A DNA stretch of 34,914 bases from JBBDWK01 sp040902885 (GCA_040902885.1 JBBDWK010000030.1:1-34914); one strand, 5' to 3'. Shown: positions 1 through 8,398, counted from the stretch's first letter. Made by a program: numbers and translations. Notes: generated by a model from the letters alone, not told the origin.

Positions 1-1124
1 TGGGCGGGCTGCACATCCTGGGCACGGAGCGGCACGAGTCCCGGCGCATCGACAATCAGCTTCGGGGCCGCGCCGGACGCCAGGGAGATCCGGGAAGCTC
101 GCGCTTCTACCTCTCGCTGCAGGACGATCTGCTGCGCATTTTCGGCGGGGAGCGGATGCAGAATCTCATGCTCAGACTGGGCATGGAAGAAGACGTGCCC
201 ATCGAGTCCAGGCTGATTACCAAGCGCATTGCCGCGGCGCAAAAGGCAGTCGAGGTGCAGAACTTCGAAGCCCGCAAGCATCTGCTTGAGTACGACGACG
301 TGATGAACAAGCAGCGCAACGCCGTCTACGGCATGCGCCGCGCGCTCCTTGAAGGCGCCGACCAGAAGGAGCGCATCACGGACATGGTGCGCGGTCTGCT
401 CGGCTCGTTCATCGACGTGCGCTGCCCCGAATCGGCCCACCCCGATACTTACGACCTGGCCCAGCTTCGCAACGACGTGCTCACGCAGTTCGGGCACAAG
501 ATCGATACCGCCGCGCTGACCGACCTGAACCGCTCCGAGATGGAAGAGCTGATCATGAACCAGCTCATGCGCCGCTACCAGGAGAAAGAAGACCTGATTG
601 GCGCCGACATGATGCGGCGCACCGAGCGCATGATCATGCTCCAGGTGATCGACGATCAGTGGAAGGACCATCTGCTCTCGATGGACCACCTGAAAGAGGG
701 CATCGGTCTTCGCGGTTACGGGCAGAAGGACCCGCTGGTCGAGTACAAAAAAGAGTCCTACGTGCTGTTTGAAGAGGTGATGGACCGCATCGAGGAGGAG
801 ACCATCCGGTATCTGTTCTTCCTCCAGGCCACGCGCGAATACGCACCCATGCTTCCCTTCGAGCAGGATGAAGACGAGGACGGCGGGCAGCCGGTGCATC
901 TGGAGCCTTCGGCGGAACAACGAGCCATGGCTCAAAGCTCGATTCAGGACTTCACCCGCAACATTCAGCGGAAGAAGGAGAAAGAGCTGGCCGAGCTGCA
1001 GTTTGCCGGAGGGGAGGCTAAGTCCAATGGCGGCAAGCAGGTAATCAACAACAACAGAGTGGGGCGAAACGATCCCTGTCCCTGTGGAAGTGGAAAGAAG
1101 TACAAGAAGTGTCATGGTGCGTGA
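1..1124 (+). CDS. secA: Preprotein translocase ATPase SecA, C-terminal part (5' truncated)
   Basis: The gene enters the window already in frame (codons run from base 3) and ends at the TGA at 1122-1124. SecA is the cytoplasmic motor ATPase that drives unfolded preproteins through SecYEG. Visible are the end of the second helicase-like nucleotide-binding domain (GTERHESRRIDNQLRGRAGR, then QGDPGSSRFYLSL), the helical wing and scaffold region (YDDVMNKQRNAVYGMRR; later DDQWKDHLLSMDHLKEGIGL), a variable acidic linker, and a C-terminal zinc-binding SEC-C motif (RNDPCPCGSGKKYKKCHG) with its Cys-x-Cys and Cys-His ligands. The SEC-C tail normally contacts SecB and ribosomes. About 373 residues are present, less than half of a normal SecA. 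The 3' end overlaps the next gene by 11 bases, suggesting co-transcription. Identification is essentially certain; the N-terminal domain lies outside the window. Confidence 0.98.
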   Translation, partial: GGLHILGTERHESRRIDNQLRGRAGRQGDPGSSRFYLSLQDDLLRIFGGERMQNLMLRLGMEEDVPIESRLITKRIAAAQKAVEVQNFEARKHLLEYDDVMNKQRNAVYGMRRALLEGADQKERITDMVRGLLGSFIDVRCPESAHPDTYDLAQLRNDVLTQFGHKIDTAALTDLNRSEMEELIMNQLMRRYQEKEDLIGADMMRRTERMIMLQVIDDQWKDHLLSMDHLKEGIGLRGYGQKDPLVEYKKESYVLFEEVMDRIEEETIRYLFFLQATREYAPMLPFEQDEDEDGGQPVHLEPSAEQRAMAQSSIQDFTRNIQRKKEKELAELQFAGGEAKSNGGKQVINNNRVGRNDPCPCGSGKKYKKCHGA

Positions 1125-2115
1125 GATTCGGATAGGAATCATATCTTTGCTTACAGGTCTGCTGGCGCCCGCTCTGGCTCCAGCCGCCATCTGGCCGGAC
1201 ACCTGGGGCGAGTTTCAGCGTTCCTCGGCGCAGCCGGCGGCGCTCACCGGCAACCGGGAGTTGTGGACCGAATATGGCCTTGAGGCCGCCGAGCGGGCGC
1301 GCTATGAGAAAGGCAATGAGTCGTTTACCGCGACGGCTTACCGTTTACGCGATTCCACGGGCGCCATGGCGGCCTACCTGTGGAAACGGCCGGCCGATTT
1401 CCGCCCCTCGAACCTGGCGCTCCTGGCTGTGGAGCACGAACGCGGCGTGATGCTGGCCAAAGGGAACTATGTTCTTGATTTTGAAGGGTACACGCCCCAG
1501 GCCGCGGAACTCGAACGGTTTTTTGAAGCGGTTCCCAGGCTGGAGGTCTCTTCCCTTCCCGCCCTCAAGGACTACTTGCCGGAGGAAGGGCGACAGCCAG
1601 GTTCCGAGCGTTATATGAACGGGCCAATCGGCTTGGAAACGTTCGAGCCGCGCATTCCGCTGGCCTCCGCGGCCTTCCATCTCAGTACCGAAGGATACAT
1701 GGCACGGTACGGTCCTGCCGGGAAGGAGATGCCGCTTCTGGTGTTTTCCTATCCGACACCCGCCATGGCCAGGGAGCACGCCGAGGAGCTGCAGAAGGTT
1801 CCGGGCGCCATGGTGAAGCGCAGCGGTCCGCTAGTGGCGATCGTCGTCCAGCCGCCGGACCCCAACGAGGCGGAAAGGCTTTTGGGCAAAGTACGATACA
1901 ACGCCACCATCACCTGGAACGAGCGCGTTCCTACCCAGAAAGACAACTGGGGGTTCTGGATCTATAACAGTCTTCTGCTGGTGGGAATCCTGAGCGCCTT
2001 CTCGGTCCTGATCGGTCTGCTCATGTACGGCATGCGGGCTTTCTACCGGCGCACCGCGCACCGCGAAGTCGACGGCATGACCCGGCTCGGCCTGGAAGAC
2101 CGGCCCCGGGGATAA
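1114..2115 (+). CDS. Secreted, membrane-anchored protein, probably DUF6599 family
   Basis: A 333-residue protein if it starts at the ATG at 1114, which lies inside the secA stop region (11-base overlap). A GTG at 1084 would add ten residues that only mirror the secA tail, so ATG 1114 is preferred. The N-terminus is a signal peptide (VREIRIGIISLLTGLLAPAL, then Ala-rich, cleavage probably near APAA). A long extracytoplasmic domain follows, starting with WPDTWGEFQR. Near residue 290 there is one transmembrane helix (YNSLLLVGILSAFSVLIGLL) and a short basic cytoplasmic tail. The domain resembles, from memory, the acidobacterial family DUF6599, whose function is unknown. The overlap with secA suggests translational coupling, and a role at the cell envelope is an inference from location only. 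No catalytic motif is visible. Confidence 0.8.
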   Translation: MVREIRIGIISLLTGLLAPALAPAAIWPDTWGEFQRSSAQPAALTGNRELWTEYGLEAAERARYEKGNESFTATAYRLRDSTGAMAAYLWKRPADFRPSNLALLAVEHERGVMLAKGNYVLDFEGYTPQAAELERFFEAVPRLEVSSLPALKDYLPEEGRQPGSERYMNGPIGLETFEPRIPLASAAFHLSTEGYMARYGPAGKEMPLLVFSYPTPAMAREHAEELQKVPGAMVKRSGPLVAIVVQPPDPNEAERLLGKVRYNATITWNERVPTQKDNWGFWIYNSLLLVGILSAFSVLIGLLMYGMRAFYRRTAHREVDGMTRLGLEDRPRG

Positions 2116-2264
2116 GCCTCACTTTTTGTTTGGATTAGACCGAAACCGAGGGCTGGAAGTAGGGGTTTCGCCGGCATCCGCTGGCCCCCTGTGGAAAACC
2201 AGTTTCCCCGTAACTTACAGGACCCAAAGCTTTTAGCATCCAAGTTTTTGCGCCTAGTTTTCCC

Positions 2265-2293
2265 TTGACTTAGATCCCGCGAGAAATTAAGAT
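2265..2293 (+). promoter_or_regulatory. Sigma-70-like promoter for a short convergent transcript
   Basis: TTGACT at 2265-2270 and TAAGAT at 2288-2293 are separated by exactly 17 bases. They match the sigma-70 consensus 5/6 and 4/6. Transcription would start near 2300. No protein gene begins downstream on this strand; the rnr gene runs towards it from the other side. The promoter therefore points to a short non-coding transcript. Motif match by eye only. Confidence 0.55.
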
Positions 2294-2299
2294 CCAATC

Positions 2300-2402
2300 A
2301 CCAAGTTTTGACGGTTGCGATTCCGTCGAGACTGATTCTCCCAATACATCACCCCTGGTAAAACAGGGGGACACATGCCCACCCGGCGAACCGGGTGGGC
2401 AT
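2300..2402 (+). ncRNA. Candidate small RNA, about 100 nt, three hairpins
   Basis: Between the promoter at 2265-2293 and the rnr 3' end lies about 100 nt with no convincing reading frame but three consecutive hairpins. Hairpin 1 has arms GACGG/CCGTC at 2310-2314 and 2323-2327 with an 8-nt loop. Hairpin 2 has arms CCCCTG/CAGGGG at 2352-2357 and 2364-2369 with a GTAAAA loop. Hairpin 3 has a perfect 12-bp stem at 2375-2402. The region between hairpins 1 and 2 (2328-2351) would be single-stranded. The combination of promoter, folded body and terminator-like final stem is what a small RNA gene looks like. It does not resemble 6S, tmRNA or SRP RNA in size or sequence. Alternatives are a long 3' UTR of the secA operon, or simply a bidirectional terminator. 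Sequence-based inference without expression data. Confidence 0.4.
2375..2402. terminator. Strong 12-bp hairpin between convergent transcripts
   Basis: Perfect 12-bp inverted repeat ATGCCCACCCGG / CCGGGTGGGCAT with a 4-base loop (CGAA on plus, TTCG on minus). It sits one base from the rnr stop codon (complement of 2404-2406). On the plus strand it is followed by only a weak U-rich run (ACTATTTG), and on the minus strand by no U-run. It is placed to end the upstream plus-strand transcript and rnr together. Efficiency as a canonical Rho-independent terminator is uncertain. Confidence 0.6.
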
Positions 2403-2403
2403 A

Positions 2404-4707
2404 CTATTTGCCTTGGCGTGACCGGGCTTTCCTTGACACTGGTCTCGACGCCGGTTCCGCTACCGAAAACTGCAGCTTCCTTTCCATTGCGTCCACCCGA
2501 TCCAGCATCACCCGAATGCGGTCTCCCACGGAGAACTCGCGACGGGTGCGCGCCCCGATGACCTTTCGGACGTTTTCATGAAAGGTATAGCGGTCGTTGG
2601 GCAGCAGGTCGATGGGAATCAGACCTTCCACGAACAGTTCGTTCAGCTCCACGAACAGTCCATACTTGGTGGCGCTGATGACCAGGGCATCGAACTCCTC
2701 GCCCACGCGCTCGGCCATGAACTGCACCTTCTTCCACTCCACAAGCTCCCGCTCGGCGTCGGCGGCGCTGCGCTCGGACTGGGAGCACTCGTCGGCGATC
2801 GTGCGCAGCTCGTGATGCGCGGGCGGCGCCTGCGTCCTGGGATGTTCGAGGGAGAGCGCCAGCAGACGGTGAACCATCAGGTCCGGGTAACGGCGGATGG
2901 GCGAGGTGAAGTGAGTGTAGGTGTCCGCTGCCAGCGCGAAATGGCCCAGGTTATCGGGGCTGTAGCGCGCCTGCCGGAGCGAGCGCAGCATGAGGTGGCT
3001 CAGGATTCGTTCTTCCGGCTTTCCCTCGATCTTCGCAACCAGCTTCTGATAGTGGCGGGAGGTGATTCGCGCGGGCTCCGGCAGAACGATATCGCGGCGC
3101 ACCTTGCTGCCGTCCCGGCGCCGGTCCACCGCGCGGTGCTTCTTCACCGGAATCGCGCCGGCTCCGAGCGAGTACCCGAACTGCGCGGCCACATCCTCAA
3201 ACTCCATGACGCGCTTGGGGTCGGGAAGCTCGTGGATGCGATAGATCGCTGAGCCGAATGCCTGTAAGCGCGCGGCCACCGCCTCGTTCGCGGAGAGCAT
3301 GAACTCCTCGACGATTCTGTGCGCGATGTTTCGCGGCGCGCGGCTCACGCCGGTCATCGCTCCCCACTCATCGAATTCAATGAGCGGCTCGGGCAGATCG
3401 AAATCGATGGAGCCTCGCCGCACGCGCTTGCGGTTCAGCGCCATGGCCAGCTCGCGCATCAACTCGAAGCGGTCCAGCAGAGGAGCGTACCGTTCGCGCA
3501 GGCCAGTGTCGCCTTCGAGCAGTAGATGCACGTTGGTGTACGTCATGCGCTCGGCGCTGCGGATTACGCCCTTGGCAAAGCGCGCGCCCACCAGGTCGCC
3601 CTGGTTATCGATCTCGAGAAGCGCCGAAAAAACCAACCGGTCGACGTGGGGATTCAGAGAGCAGAGATTGGTCGACAGCTCGTATGGCAGCATGGGCACG
3701 GCGCGGTCCGGGAAGTAGACGCTGGTTCCGCGGAGCCGAGCCTCGCTGTCGATGGGGGTGAAGGGGAGCACGTAGTGGCTGACATCGGCGATGTGGACGT
3801 CGAGCCGGAAGTTGCCGTTGGGCAGCCGTTCCACCCACACTGCGTCGTCGAAGTCGCGCGCGGTATCGCCGTCGATGGTGACCACATCCATGTAGCGGAA
3901 GTCTTCGCGGCCTTCGACATCGAGGCTCGATATCACGGCGGGAATGCTCTCCGCTTGTTCGATGACCTCGGAGGGGAAGCGGTGCGGCAGATGATGTTTG
4001 CGGATGACGATCTCGACGTCCACGCCGAAATCGTCCGGGCGGCCCAGAATTTCGGTGACACGTCCCACGCCGGTTTCGCCCTTCTCCGGGTACTCCAGAA
4101 TTTCCACGTTTACGATCCAGCCGTCCAGTTCGGACGGTTCGGTGATCGCCACCGATTGCACGCCGATCCGGTCTATATTGGGCGCGGCGGGTGGAAGCTC
4201 CAAGCCCTCGGGAATCTCGATCCACTGCTGGAGGCGCTGGTCGTGGGGGATCACGAAGTTCCCGCGGCGGTGTACGCGGAACTCGCCGACCACGGTGGGA
4301 TGCGCGCGCTTGAGGATGCGAAAAAATTCGCCGTCCGCGCGTCCATCGTGCTCGATACGTGCGATGCGCACCAGCACGCGGTCGCCGTGCATGGCCTTCC
4401 GCGCGGAGGATTCGGGAATGTAGATGTCGCCCGCCAGGCCGGGGATGGGATGGTCGGGAATGAGAAAGCCGTAACCGTCGCGGTGGACGCTCAGGCGGCC
4501 GGCTGCGAACTCGCGGCTCTGAGACGTAAGCACATAGTGTCCGGGACGGATCTCGATGAGATCGCCACGGCCGATCAGGCGCTCCAAAGTGAGTTCCAGA
4601 TCGCCCCGGAGAGTGCCTTTCGCCACCAATTCCCTCACGAGCTGCTTGAAGTTCGCGCGGGAGTGCGGTAACCGGGCGATGTGATCGAGCACCGCGGCAT
4701 CAATCAT
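2404..4707 (-). CDS. rnr: Ribonuclease R (3'-5' exoribonuclease, RNB family)
   Basis: A 767-residue protein with the full RNase R layout: an N-terminal winged-helix-like region (residues 1-65), two cold-shock domains (about 70-220, starting GRLSVHRDGYGFLIPD), the RNB catalytic domain (about 265-620) and a C-terminal S1 domain (about 660-745), then a short basic tail (SRKARSRQGK). RNB catalytic Asp residues appear as D279, D285, D287 and D288 in TIDGDTARDFDDAV, the same spacing as in E. coli RNase II (D201/207/209/210). The enzyme degrades structured RNA processively from the 3' end and takes part in rRNA, tmRNA-tagged mRNA and mRNA turnover. Length is close to the family norm, though the basic tail is shorter than in E. 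coli. It starts at ATG (complement of 4705-4707), 48 bases from the divergent start of the next gene. It appears to be monocistronic. Confidence 0.97.
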   Translation of the reverse strand: MIDAAVLDHIARLPHSRANFKQLVRELVAKGTLRGDLELTLERLIGRGDLIEIRPGHYVLTSQSREFAAGRLSVHRDGYGFLIPDHPIPGLAGDIYIPESSARKAMHGDRVLVRIARIEHDGRADGEFFRILKRAHPTVVGEFRVHRRGNFVIPHDQRLQQWIEIPEGLELPPAAPNIDRIGVQSVAITEPSELDGWIVNVEILEYPEKGETGVGRVTEILGRPDDFGVDVEIVIRKHHLPHRFPSEVIEQAESIPAVISSLDVEGREDFRYMDVVTIDGDTARDFDDAVWVERLPNGNFRLDVHIADVSHYVLPFTPIDSEARLRGTSVYFPDRAVPMLPYELSTNLCSLNPHVDRLVFSALLEIDNQGDLVGARFAKGVIRSAERMTYTNVHLLLEGDTGLRERYAPLLDRFELMRELAMALNRKRVRRGSIDFDLPEPLIEFDEWGAMTGVSRAPRNIAHRIVEEFMLSANEAVAARLQAFGSAIYRIHELPDPKRVMEFEDVAAQFGYSLGAGAIPVKKHRAVDRRRDGSKVRRDIVLPEPARITSRHYQKLVAKIEGKPEERILSHLMLRSLRQARYSPDNLGHFALAADTYTHFTSPIRRYPDLMVHRLLALSLEHPRTQAPPAHHELRTIADECSQSERSAADAERELVEWKKVQFMAERVGEEFDALVISATKYGLFVELNELFVEGLIPIDLLPNDRYTFHENVRKVIGARTRREFSVGDRIRVMLDRVDAMERKLQFSVAEPASRPVSRKARSRQGK

Positions 4708-4755
4708 ACTTTCATGCTAGAACATTGCGGCGGTCCGCTGAGACAATATGAGGTA

Positions 4756-5655
4756 GTGAGACCGGAAAGTTTGAGAGTGGCGTTACTGGTTGTGGCTTTG
4801 CCGCTCGCCGGCGCGGAACAGGCCAAGGATACTGTCGAAGCTCTGAAAAAGTTCCAGGAGTCCCTCGGACTCAAACGCACAGGTAACTTTCGGCACGTTA
4901 CGGACCAGGCCGCAGCCGCTTACCGCTGCTATTACACCGGCAAACTCGAGCTTCCGCCATCGTACGACGAGCTGCGCTTCGAAAATGGCTCCGCGAAGGG
5001 CTGTAAGCTCGACAGCGGCAAGTACGACGTCTTCTTTTATCCGATGGAAGCTGTCGCGAGCGGCTCCACTCCTCTCACAGCCTCGCTCGCGGAATCCTCG
5101 ACGGAAAGACTGCTCGTCGTGGCCACCCACGAAGATTTCCACCAGTACCAGGAAGATGCGAAGCTACCTTCCGCGGCGACCGAAGCCGCCTCGACGCTAC
5201 TGGGCTTTGTTACCGCAACGGAGTTCGCACAAACCAGGTTTGGCGAGAAGTCCGACACTTACAAAAGGCTGGCAGGGGATGCCGATCTGTTCCTGCAAAA
5301 GGCGCTGATCGTGAACGCCCACCGGGATAGGATTGCCAGTTTGTACGAGTCTTTCCGGTTGGGCAGGATCTCGAGAGAATCCGCGCTGCTCCGCAAGGCA
5401 CAACTGTTTCGCGACCTGGAGACGGAGTGCTCGGGCATTCCCGGCAGCCCGGCCTCTTTCAACAAATGTCCGGCGGCATTCAATAACGCGGGCCTCGCCT
5501 TCGACTTCACTTATACGAAACACTATCCATTGCTGCACCGCCTGTTCGTGCGGCGCCGGCGGGATCTTCGCTCCACTCTCTCCACGGTGCAGGAGATTCT
5601 CCGGCTTCCTTTGCGGAAGGAGGAGGAGTTCGTCGCGGCTGTTACAGCGAAGTAA
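4756..5655 (+). CDS. Secreted putative zinc metallopeptidase (HExxH, aminopeptidase-like)
   Basis: About 299 residues from the GTG at 4756. Other in-frame starts are TTG 4771 and GTG 4777; the last has GGAAAG 7 bases upstream. GTG 4756 is kept because it gives a signal peptide with a basic N-region (RPESLRVALLVVALPLAGA). The core motif is THEDFHQYQ: HEDFH is an HExxH zinc site (about residues 125-129). It is followed 14 residues later by a Glu in AATEAASTLLG (about 143), a possible third ligand. The pattern HExxHQ...EA.(A/S)T resembles the COG4324 putative aminopeptidases (HELAHQ...NEAFAT). The rest is mostly helical and rich in charged residues. Substrate is unknown. The gene is divergent from rnr and convergent with the propeller gene. 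The peptidase call is an inference from the motif; the secreted location is well supported. Confidence 0.6.
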   Translation: MRPESLRVALLVVALPLAGAEQAKDTVEALKKFQESLGLKRTGNFRHVTDQAAAAYRCYYTGKLELPPSYDELRFENGSAKGCKLDSGKYDVFFYPMEAVASGSTPLTASLAESSTERLLVVATHEDFHQYQEDAKLPSAATEAASTLLGFVTATEFAQTRFGEKSDTYKRLAGDADLFLQKALIVNAHRDRIASLYESFRLGRISRESALLRKAQLFRDLETECSGIPGSPASFNKCPAAFNNAGLAFDFTYTKHYPLLHRLFVRRRRDLRSTLSTVQEILRLPLRKEEEFVAAVTAK

Positions 5656-5657
5656 CG

Positions 5658-5722
5658 GCAACCGCTCCTTACAGTCGCGGCTCAGAACGACTTACCGAGC
5701 CGCGACTGTAAGGAGCGGTTGC
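5658..5722. repeat. Dispersed palindromic repeat, copy 1 (intact)
   Basis: Perfect 26-bp inverted repeat: left arm 5658-5683 (begins GCAACCGCTCC, ends GTCGCGGCTC), 13-base loop 5684-5696 ending TTACC, right arm 5697-5722 (begins GAGCCGCGAC, ends GGAGCGGTTGC). It lies between two convergent genes, two bases after the upstream stop codon. The same sequence recurs at 18096-18144 (damaged) and 22899-22955 (nearly intact). It is REP/MITE-like and probably forms a strong hairpin that may also stop transcription from both sides. No transposase or RAYT gene lies in the window. Confidence 0.9.
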
Positions 5723-5731
5723 TGAAGGATC

Positions 5732-6808
5732 TTAGTTGCTTACCTGCTCCAGAATGGCGAAGTCGCCTGGATTCCAAGCCTGGGCAATGATGTAAAGCTT
5801 GTTGTTATACTCCCGGAGCACGGCGTTATGAATGTGCTGGAAGTTCTTCAAGCCCAGATCCTCCTTGGGCATGACGGTCGAGATCAATTGATCGTTCTCG
5901 AGGATGTAGATCGGGGCGCCCTTGCCTCGATCCGGACCGTGCAAGGAACCGACAACCGCATAGTTGCCGAGATAGTAGATGTCGCAAGGGAAGGAGCCGA
6001 GCGGCATCTTCAAGGTGGAAAGATAGTGGCCGTAACGTGTGAAGCGATCGATCTCCGAGTTCGGACGGTCCGCGACGTCCAGCCGCTTCGTTCCCGGCGG
6101 CACGGTAATGCCGTGTCCGGTTCCAAACTGGCCGGCGCCGGTTCCCTTTCCGCCGAACGCCAGGTCGTGCCAGACAGCCTTGAAAGGATTGGTGCCGAGA
6201 ATCCGCGCCGTCAGCACGAAATCCAGGTTGGAGTAGCCGGTGGCAACATATAGCAAACCGTCCAACTGTTCCACATCCGTCGGCACGAAGTTACCCCTCC
6301 CCGTGAAGTAGTCAGTGGCCGCCGGCTGCCCCAGATCGGTGCCACCCACCGGCGCCTTCAGCGTGTGAACCAGCTCTCCATTGAGGTTGGTCGTGTAGAC
6401 CTCCCTCGCCTCATTACCGGGAAAATTCAGGTAAGCGCTGCCATCCGGTGCATACCAGATCGCGGCGTTGTGCATGTTGGTGTTCTTCATCGCAGCCGGG
6501 GTCTCGAGCATCCGTGTGCTCTTCAGATCCGGACTGATTTGGACGATCCCCGCCCCCTTGAGCGAGAAGTACGTCTCGCCCTTTCCCGGCCGCAGATCGA
6601 CGGCAAAGCCCCCGTGCGCGGAGGTCAGCACCTTTTGGGCTTCGGCCGGCAGATGGCTGGAGGTGTACAGGACCCGGAATCTCATCTTCCCCTGCCCGCT
6701 CATTTGCGCCGCGCCGCCTTGCGCCGCCCTCGCGGAAGCGTCATAGCCGAGCATCCAGCCAATGGCCAGCAGGCCGGCGAAGAATGCGCTGATTGTAAAT
6801 CGTTTCAT
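5732..6808 (-). CDS. Secreted beta-propeller-like protein, function unknown
   Basis: A 358-residue protein starting at ATG (complement of 6806-6808), chosen because GGAGG stands about 10 bases upstream and a good signal peptide follows (KRFTISAFFAGLLAIGWML, cleavage probably after SARA). Upstream codons in frame lack these. The mature part consists of repeated short beta-type segments with G/D-rich turns (for example HNAAIWYAPDGSAYLNFPG, DVEQLDGLLYVATGYS, KRLDVADRPNSEIDRFTRYG, CDIYYLGNYAVVGSLHGPD). This is the look of a six-bladed NHL/SMP-30-like propeller. HGITVPPGTKRLDVADRPN is the clearest NHL-like blade. No enzyme-specific residues were recognised. A strong promoter-like pair lies just upstream in the 96-base intergenic region shared with the divergent TPR gene. 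Likely periplasmic or exported; ligand unknown. Confidence 0.75.
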   Translation of the reverse strand: MKRFTISAFFAGLLAIGWMLGYDASARAAQGGAAQMSGQGKMRFRVLYTSSHLPAEAQKVLTSAHGGFAVDLRPGKGETYFSLKGAGIVQISPDLKSTRMLETPAAMKNTNMHNAAIWYAPDGSAYLNFPGNEAREVYTTNLNGELVHTLKAPVGGTDLGQPAATDYFTGRGNFVPTDVEQLDGLLYVATGYSNLDFVLTARILGTNPFKAVWHDLAFGGKGTGAGQFGTGHGITVPPGTKRLDVADRPNSEIDRFTRYGHYLSTLKMPLGSFPCDIYYLGNYAVVGSLHGPDRGKGAPIYILENDQLISTVMPKEDLGLKNFQHIHNAVLREYNNKLYIIAQAWNPGDFAILEQVSN

Positions 6809-6836
6809 TGGGATAAAGCCTCCAGTCCGAAATGGC

Positions 6837-6865
6837 ATTAGACCACAATCGGAACAGGCTTCCAA
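6837..6865 (-). promoter_or_regulatory. Sigma-70-like promoter for the propeller gene
   Basis: On the minus strand TTGGAA (complement of 6860-6865) and TCTAAT (complement of 6837-6842) are 17 bases apart. The predicted start near 6830 gives a leader of about 22 nt that contains the GGAGG site (complement of about 6819-6823) before the ATG at 6808. Spacing and leader are coherent. No comparable plus-strand promoter for the TPR gene was identified in the same gap. Confidence 0.5.
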
Positions 6866-6904
6866 GCGGCTGGACCGTGAATTGCCGTCCAAACCGGAAA
6901 AGTT

Positions 6905-8398
6905 ATGGCGACGCTCCGATATTTGATGAAACAGCTGCCTTTCCTGGCCACGACTGTAATTTTTCTCGCCTGCACAAGAGACCAACCGTCCAAACTAGGC
7001 AACGTAAATTTTCCCACGTCCGCATCGGGCGAGGTGCAGGCTCATTTTCTACGCGGGGTCGCGGCGCTGCACTCCTTCTGGTATGAAGAGGCCCTGGACG
7101 AGTTCCGCCAAGCCACGAAGATCGATCCCAATTTCGCCATGGGCTACTGGGGCGAGGCTATGGCTCATAATCATCCTATCCGGGGCGACCCGCAGAACAC
7201 CGAAGCCGCCAGACAGGCGCTGGCCAAGATCGGAGACACGGCCAGGCTGACGGAGCGGGAGCGGGTTTATATCAACGCCGTCGGAATTCTGTACGGACCC
7301 GGCGACAAGCCCGCCCGCGATCAAGCCTACGCCGAAGCGATGGAGAAGTTATATCGAGAGTACCCGGAGGATCCGGAAGCGGCGAGCCTTTACGCGCTCG
7401 CGCTGCTTGGGAGCGCGCATCATGGGGAAGGCGCCGTCCGGCAACGGATGCAGGCGGCCGCCATCGCTCAAGAGGTTTTCCGGAAGAATCCGAATCATCC
7501 GGGCGCGGCGCACTACGTCATCCACGCGTTCGACGACCCGGATCACGCAATCCTGGGCCTTCCGGCAGCCAAGCGGTACGCCGAGATCGCGCCCGAAGCC
7601 TACCACGCGCGACACATGCCGTCTCACATCTTCCTGCAGCTCGGGATGTGGCCCGAAGCGGCCGCCTCGAACGAATCCGCCTGGGCCGCTTCCGTGAAGA
7701 TGACCGAGGAACGCCACCTTCCAATCAACAGGCGCGATTACCACAGCCTGCACTGGCTCTTGTACATCTGCTTGCAGCAGGGACGCTACGACGAGGCGAG
7801 GGAACAACTGGAGCTGATGCGTACCAGCCTGGCGCAGTTCGACAAACAGGACAAGTTCCGGCTGCTCTTCGGGACATTTACCTATAGCAGCATGGCAGCG
7901 GCTGACATCGTGGAAACCGAGCGCTGGGACGCGGCCAAGCCGGTCGAGGCGGATCAAGGGATGCTTCGCGTGGCACAGAGCCCTTTGATATTCGCGCAGG
8001 GGATGGCGGCAGCCGCGCGCGGACTGCCGGCGGGAGACAGCATCGCGGCACTCAAGGCGATGAGAGAGCTGCCGGTTGGCTTGCCCGAGGCCCTGAGCAA
8101 CCTGCCCAAGATCGTCGAGATCCAGGCTATGGAGATCGCCGCAGTTTCCGCTGCCGCCAAGGGCGGATACGATGAAGCGGTGGAGATTGTGAAGAAGGCG
8201 GTTGCCATTGAGCAGTCGATGCCGCCGCCATCGGGTCCGCCTATGGTCATCAAGCCAGCTCACGAGTTGCTTGGCGAAGTCCTGTTGCAGGCGGGGCGTC
8301 CCGCGGAAGCCGCGCAGCAGTTTGAAATTTCGCTGGCACGGCATCCGAATCGCGCGCGTTCCGTGCAGGGCCTGGCTCGCGCCCGCAAGCGGCCTTAA
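6905..8398 (+). CDS. TPR-repeat lipoprotein with conserved His motifs
   Basis: 497 residues from ATG 6905, preceded by GGAAAAG six bases upstream. The N-terminus is a lipoprotein-type signal (LMKQLPFLATTVIFLAC), with the Cys at residue 23. A TPR unit is clear near residues 45-85 (FLRGVAALHSFWYEEALDEF, then QATKIDP), and further helical pairs run to the C-terminus (PAEAAQQFEISLARHPNRAR). Between them are two His-rich stretches, AAHYVIHAFDDPDHA and ARHMPSHIFLQLGMW. From memory these are conserved in a widespread family of TPR lipoproteins and may bind a metal, but no function is established here. The permease gene follows after 32 bases, so the two are probably one transcription unit. The protein is likely anchored facing the periplasm, acting as a scaffold or partner. 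Confidence 0.8.
   Translation: MATLRYLMKQLPFLATTVIFLACTRDQPSKLGNVNFPTSASGEVQAHFLRGVAALHSFWYEEALDEFRQATKIDPNFAMGYWGEAMAHNHPIRGDPQNTEAARQALAKIGDTARLTERERVYINAVGILYGPGDKPARDQAYAEAMEKLYREYPEDPEAASLYALALLGSAHHGEGAVRQRMQAAAIAQEVFRKNPNHPGAAHYVIHAFDDPDHAILGLPAAKRYAEIAPEAYHARHMPSHIFLQLGMWPEAAASNESAWAASVKMTEERHLPINRRDYHSLHWLLYICLQQGRYDEAREQLELMRTSLAQFDKQDKFRLLFGTFTYSSMAAADIVETERWDAAKPVEADQGMLRVAQSPLIFAQGMAAAARGLPAGDSIAALKAMRELPVGLPEALSNLPKIVEIQAMEIAAVSAAAKGGYDEAVEIVKKAVAIEQSMPPPSGPPMVIKPAHELLGEVLLQAGRPAEAAQQFEISLARHPNRARSVQGLARARKRP

Noticed and set aside
2190..2198. DnaA-box-like TGTGGAAAA between the DUF6599 gene and the small-RNA candidate
   Set aside because: Single copy with a mismatch, and no cluster or replication gene nearby.
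3526..4671. 381-codon open frame on the plus strand opposite rnr
   Set aside because: The RNase R frame has full family motifs, and the opposite frame has the repetitive composition of a GC-rich antisense shadow, with no domain.
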